A stretch of 64,000 nt of DNA, taken from Lutibacter profundi (GTDB lineage Bacteria > Bacteroidota > Bacteroidia > Flavobacteriales > Flavobacteriaceae). The notes below the pieces were generated by a model. It saw nothing but the letters and a program-made list of their open reading frames with translations. It was not told where the DNA came from and did not search any database. Below, in pieces: positions 61,967 to 64,000 of this stretch. Positions within the stretch are counted from its first letter, which is position 1; every line of letters starts with the position of its first letter. A program made the translations under genes and the position numbers. The stretch lies in assembly GCF_001543325.1 (NCBI RefSeq), contig NZ_CP013355.1:1580001-1644000 (forward strand), read 5' to 3'.

Positions 61967-62016
61967 TCTGATTTTCTTAAAATTAAAGATTTTACGAAAA
62001 TAGACTTTAGATTTGT

Positions 62017-62024
62017 TAAATTTG
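62017..62024 (+). promoter_or_regulatory. Candidate -7 element for moaE
   Basis: TAAATTTG matches TAnnTTTG fully, 21 bases before moaE. No TTTG is at the right distance, so the promoter is only partly supported. It would let moaE be expressed independently of moaD. Confidence 0.4.
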
Positions 62025-62045
62025 CTAAATATTAGTTAAATATCA

Positions 62046-62471
62046 ATGATCCAAAAAACTTCTATAAAAATAACAGCTGAAAAATTAAATTTACAAAACT
62101 GTATCACTTTTGTTGAAGACGATACTTGTGGTGGAATTGTTACTTTTGTTGGAACCGTAAGAAATGTAACACAAAACAAAACGGTTACTTTATTAGATTT
62201 TAGTAGCTATGAACCAATGGCATTGAAAGAAATGCAAAAAATTGCCGATACCATATTGGAAAAGTACCCAATTCATAAAGTTGCTATTCATCATGCTATT
62301 GGCAAATTGCAAATTGGAGCTATTCCTGTAATTATTGTTGTTTCATCCGCTCATAGAAAAGCGGCCTTTGAAGCTTGTGAATACGCCATTGACACCTTAA
62401 AAGAAACCGTTCCTATTTGGAAAAAAGAACATTTTGAAGATGGTGAAGTTTGGGTGAACTCACACCCTTAA
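62046..62471 (+). CDS. moaE: Molybdopterin synthase large subunit MoaE
   Basis: A 141-residue MoaE, which with MoaD inserts the dithiolene sulfurs into precursor Z. Typical parts are GGIVTFVGTVRNVT, LDFSSYEPMALKEM, HAIGKLQIG, VVSSAHRKAAFEAC (with the catalytic-site Arg/Lys) and PIWKKEHFEDGEVWV. Length is normal. Its stop overlaps the convergent MutS-like gene by 4 bases. Confidence 0.94.
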   Translation: MIQKTSIKITAEKLNLQNCITFVEDDTCGGIVTFVGTVRNVTQNKTVTLLDFSSYEPMALKEMQKIADTILEKYPIHKVAIHHAIGKLQIGAIPVIIVVSSAHRKAAFEACEYAIDTLKETVPIWKKEHFEDGEVWVNSHP

Positions 62472-64000
62472 ATAATTTCCATTTTTTGTAACAAAAAAGA
62501 GGCGTTCATATTTTTACAAATTCCTTCTTTAAGTTTATAATCAAAACTTAATTCATCATTTATAATTTCAGCGTCAAAATAATAGTTCTTAACTTGCGGT
62601 AAATCTCCTTCAATTTCACACAAACTTAAATCGTGTGTAGCTATTATCCCAGTTGACTTAGAACTTACCAATTTTTGTACAAATTTTCTAGACCCAATTG
62701 CCTTATCTGTACTATTGGTTCCTTTTAATATTTCATCTAAAATAATAAAATATTCTTCTGTTTTAATTTCATCAACAATAAATTTTAATCGTTTTAATTC
62801 AGAAAAGAAATAAGATTCATTATCTGCCAAAGAATCTGACGTGCGCATACTTGTAATTAACTTTATAGGAGCATATTTAAATTCCTCAGCACACACTGGC
62901 AATCCCATATTTCCCATAACTATAGCAAGTGAAACCGTTCTTAAAAAGGTGCTTTTACCTGCCATATTTGCGCCAGTAATAATAAAAAATTGTTGGTTTT
63001 CAATTGAAAAATCATTATCAACTCTTTGAGATTCCTTTAATAAAGGATGTCCCAAATTTTTTGAAGTGATTACTTGTTTATTTTTATCAATTTTAGGGAA
63101 AACATACCTTGGATGATTATAGGCGAAATTTGCTAAAGAATTTTGAGCATCAAAAAAAGCAATAATAGTAAACCAATTTTCTACTTTACCTCTATAAATA
63201 TGTATCCATTTTTCAACGTTGTAAACTTGTTGCAAATCACGTAATAAAAAAGCATTTCCAAAAACAGCTACAATTAAATTATTTCGCTGATCAAACGCAT
63301 TTAGAACTTTAGAAAATTTAGCAAATATGGTAGATGCTTTTTCCAATTCGGTTTGAATCTCTTCCTGTTTCTCTTTTAAAATTTGTGAAGAAAAAGAAGC
63401 TGTTTCAATTTCGTTCAATAATTTATGATACTGCTTAAAAGTGTCTTTTGCATTGCTGGCATCACTGTATAATTCATTTACTCTCTTGTGATAAGCTCCA
63501 GAAATTCCTAAACCAATAAAAAACCAAAGTAGCAAAATTTGTTCTGCAATAATTTGCATACCAACAAGGGCAATTAACACCATTGAAACAACTGAAAATA
63601 TTGTTGGTAAAAAAGCGATAACTTTTGGAAAAACCGATTTATAATTATGCATCCAATTTATAATTTCTTTCGCTGGATGTTCAACTTTTACCAAGCTGGC
63701 AAGTGCAGAAAATTGCTGCCTCCATTTCGGTTTTTGACTTAATTCTTTAATGGCATTTTGTCTTTCAACAATACTTGAAATATCATTATTAGTTAATCTT
63801 TTAACAAACTCTTGTTCTCCTTCATTTGTAACTGTTCTGTTGCAATATTGAAAAAAAGACCCTTTCCCAAACAAATCAATATCATAACTAAAAGGATGTG
63901 TTGAATCCATAAATTTAGCTCCACTTTGTAATGAAAAATAGTCTCTTTTTAAAACTTTTATTTCTGTGTTGTTTATTTCAAGAAGTGCTTTGTTAAGATT
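62468..64000 (-). CDS. MutS-family ATPase, 5' end cut by window
   Basis: The frame is open to the right window edge: upstream of the Met at 63910 it continues through 30 further codons (ending ...DYFSLQSGAKF before that Met) that fit the family, so the start lies outside. The visible 510 residues include two membrane-like hydrophobic helices (about residues 105-145 of the visible ORF), a long coiled-coil linker, and the MutS ATPase domain (P-loop GANMAGKSTFL, Walker B FIILDEILKGTNS, ATHDLSLCE). This is the short MutS-like family with hydrophobic helices common in Bacteroidetes, not the mismatch-recognising MutS1. Its role in DNA repair is uncertain. Confidence 0.88.
   Translation of the reverse strand, partial: NLNKALLEINNTEIKVLKRDYFSLQSGAKFMDSTHPFSYDIDLFGKGSFFQYCNRTVTNEGEQEFVKRLTNNDISSIVERQNAIKELSQKPKWRQQFSALASLVKVEHPAKEIINWMHNYKSVFPKVIAFLPTIFSVVSMVLIALVGMQIIAEQILLLWFFIGLGISGAYHKRVNELYSDASNAKDTFKQYHKLLNEIETASFSSQILKEKQEEIQTELEKASTIFAKFSKVLNAFDQRNNLIVAVFGNAFLLRDLQQVYNVEKWIHIYRGKVENWFTIIAFFDAQNSLANFAYNHPRYVFPKIDKNKQVITSKNLGHPLLKESQRVDNDFSIENQQFFIITGANMAGKSTFLRTVSLAIVMGNMGLPVCAEEFKYAPIKLITSMRTSDSLADNESYFFSELKRLKFIVDEIKTEEYFIILDEILKGTNSTDKAIGSRKFVQKLVSSKSTGIIATHDLSLCEIEGDLPQVKNYYFDAEIINDELSFDYKLKEGICKNMNASFLLQKMEII

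Overview
The window is AT-rich chromosomal DNA from a gliding member of the Bacteroidetes, almost certainly Flavobacteriaceae. The evidence is SprA (type IX secretion), a RemB-like protein, TonB paralogs, a flavobacterial cytochrome oxidase accessory cluster, and promoters of the Bacteroidetes type (TTTG, 17-19 bp, TAnnTTTG). Genus cannot be fixed from sequence alone; hydrogenase plus a molybdoenzyme would suit a marine or sediment genus such as Lutibacter, but that is a guess. Both edges cut genes: a DUF255 protein on the left and a MutS-family ATPase on the right.

Layout. 1-9.7 kb: DUF255 and DUF1304 genes, tsaB, then a minus-strand respiratory cluster (heme O synthase, two subunit III proteins, subunit IV, a Sco-like protein without cysteines, a true SCO protein, DUF420, a small CxxC membrane protein, TolC). 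Subunits I and II of the oxidase are not here. Two copies of a ~135 bp MITE-like repeat sit in this block. 9.7-17.1 kb: an accessory region behind tRNA-Gly and tRNA-Leu. It holds two tandem GIY-YIG nuclease genes, each followed by a copy of the tRNA-Leu 3' end with a palindrome inserted in the T-loop. Next is a large secreted or membrane-anchored, polymorphic-toxin-like gene split by a frameshift at an A8 run, then three zinc-ribbon genes. 17.1-28.4 kb: a complete [NiFe]-hydrogenase locus with small, large and cytochrome b subunits, protease, hypFDE on the minus strand, hypABC on the plus strand, and a probable Ni transporter. 28.4-48 kb: mostly core functions: RemB-like protein, sugar N-acetyltransferase, deoC with two ALDH genes that look like a split ALDH16, three tandem tonB paralogs, vanZ, gcvH, sprA, ruvA, maeB.

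48.1-56.8 kb: a maltose or alpha-glucoside cassette (GH65 phosphorylase, beta-phosphoglucomutase, MFS transporter, TonB-dependent receptor, divergent LacI regulator with two tandem operators). It is bracketed by direct 42 bp copies of the 3' end of the neighbouring molybdoenzyme gene, which suggests insertion exactly at that gene's end. 56.8-64 kb: a cytoplasm-facing molybdopterin oxidoreductase with a fused FeS/NrfD membrane subunit, preceded by a perfect TGTGA-N6-TCACA Crp/Fnr-type site. Divergent moaD, then moaE, supply molybdopterin synthase.

How it fits together. The hydrogenase and the molybdoenzyme each appear to exchange electrons with the quinone pool, and the oxidase modules point to aerobic respiration, so the organism probably switches electron donors and acceptors with oxygen supply. 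The points most worth follow-up are the frameshifted toxin-like gene, the 42 bp-bracketed cassette and the tRNA-end/GIY-YIG repeats.
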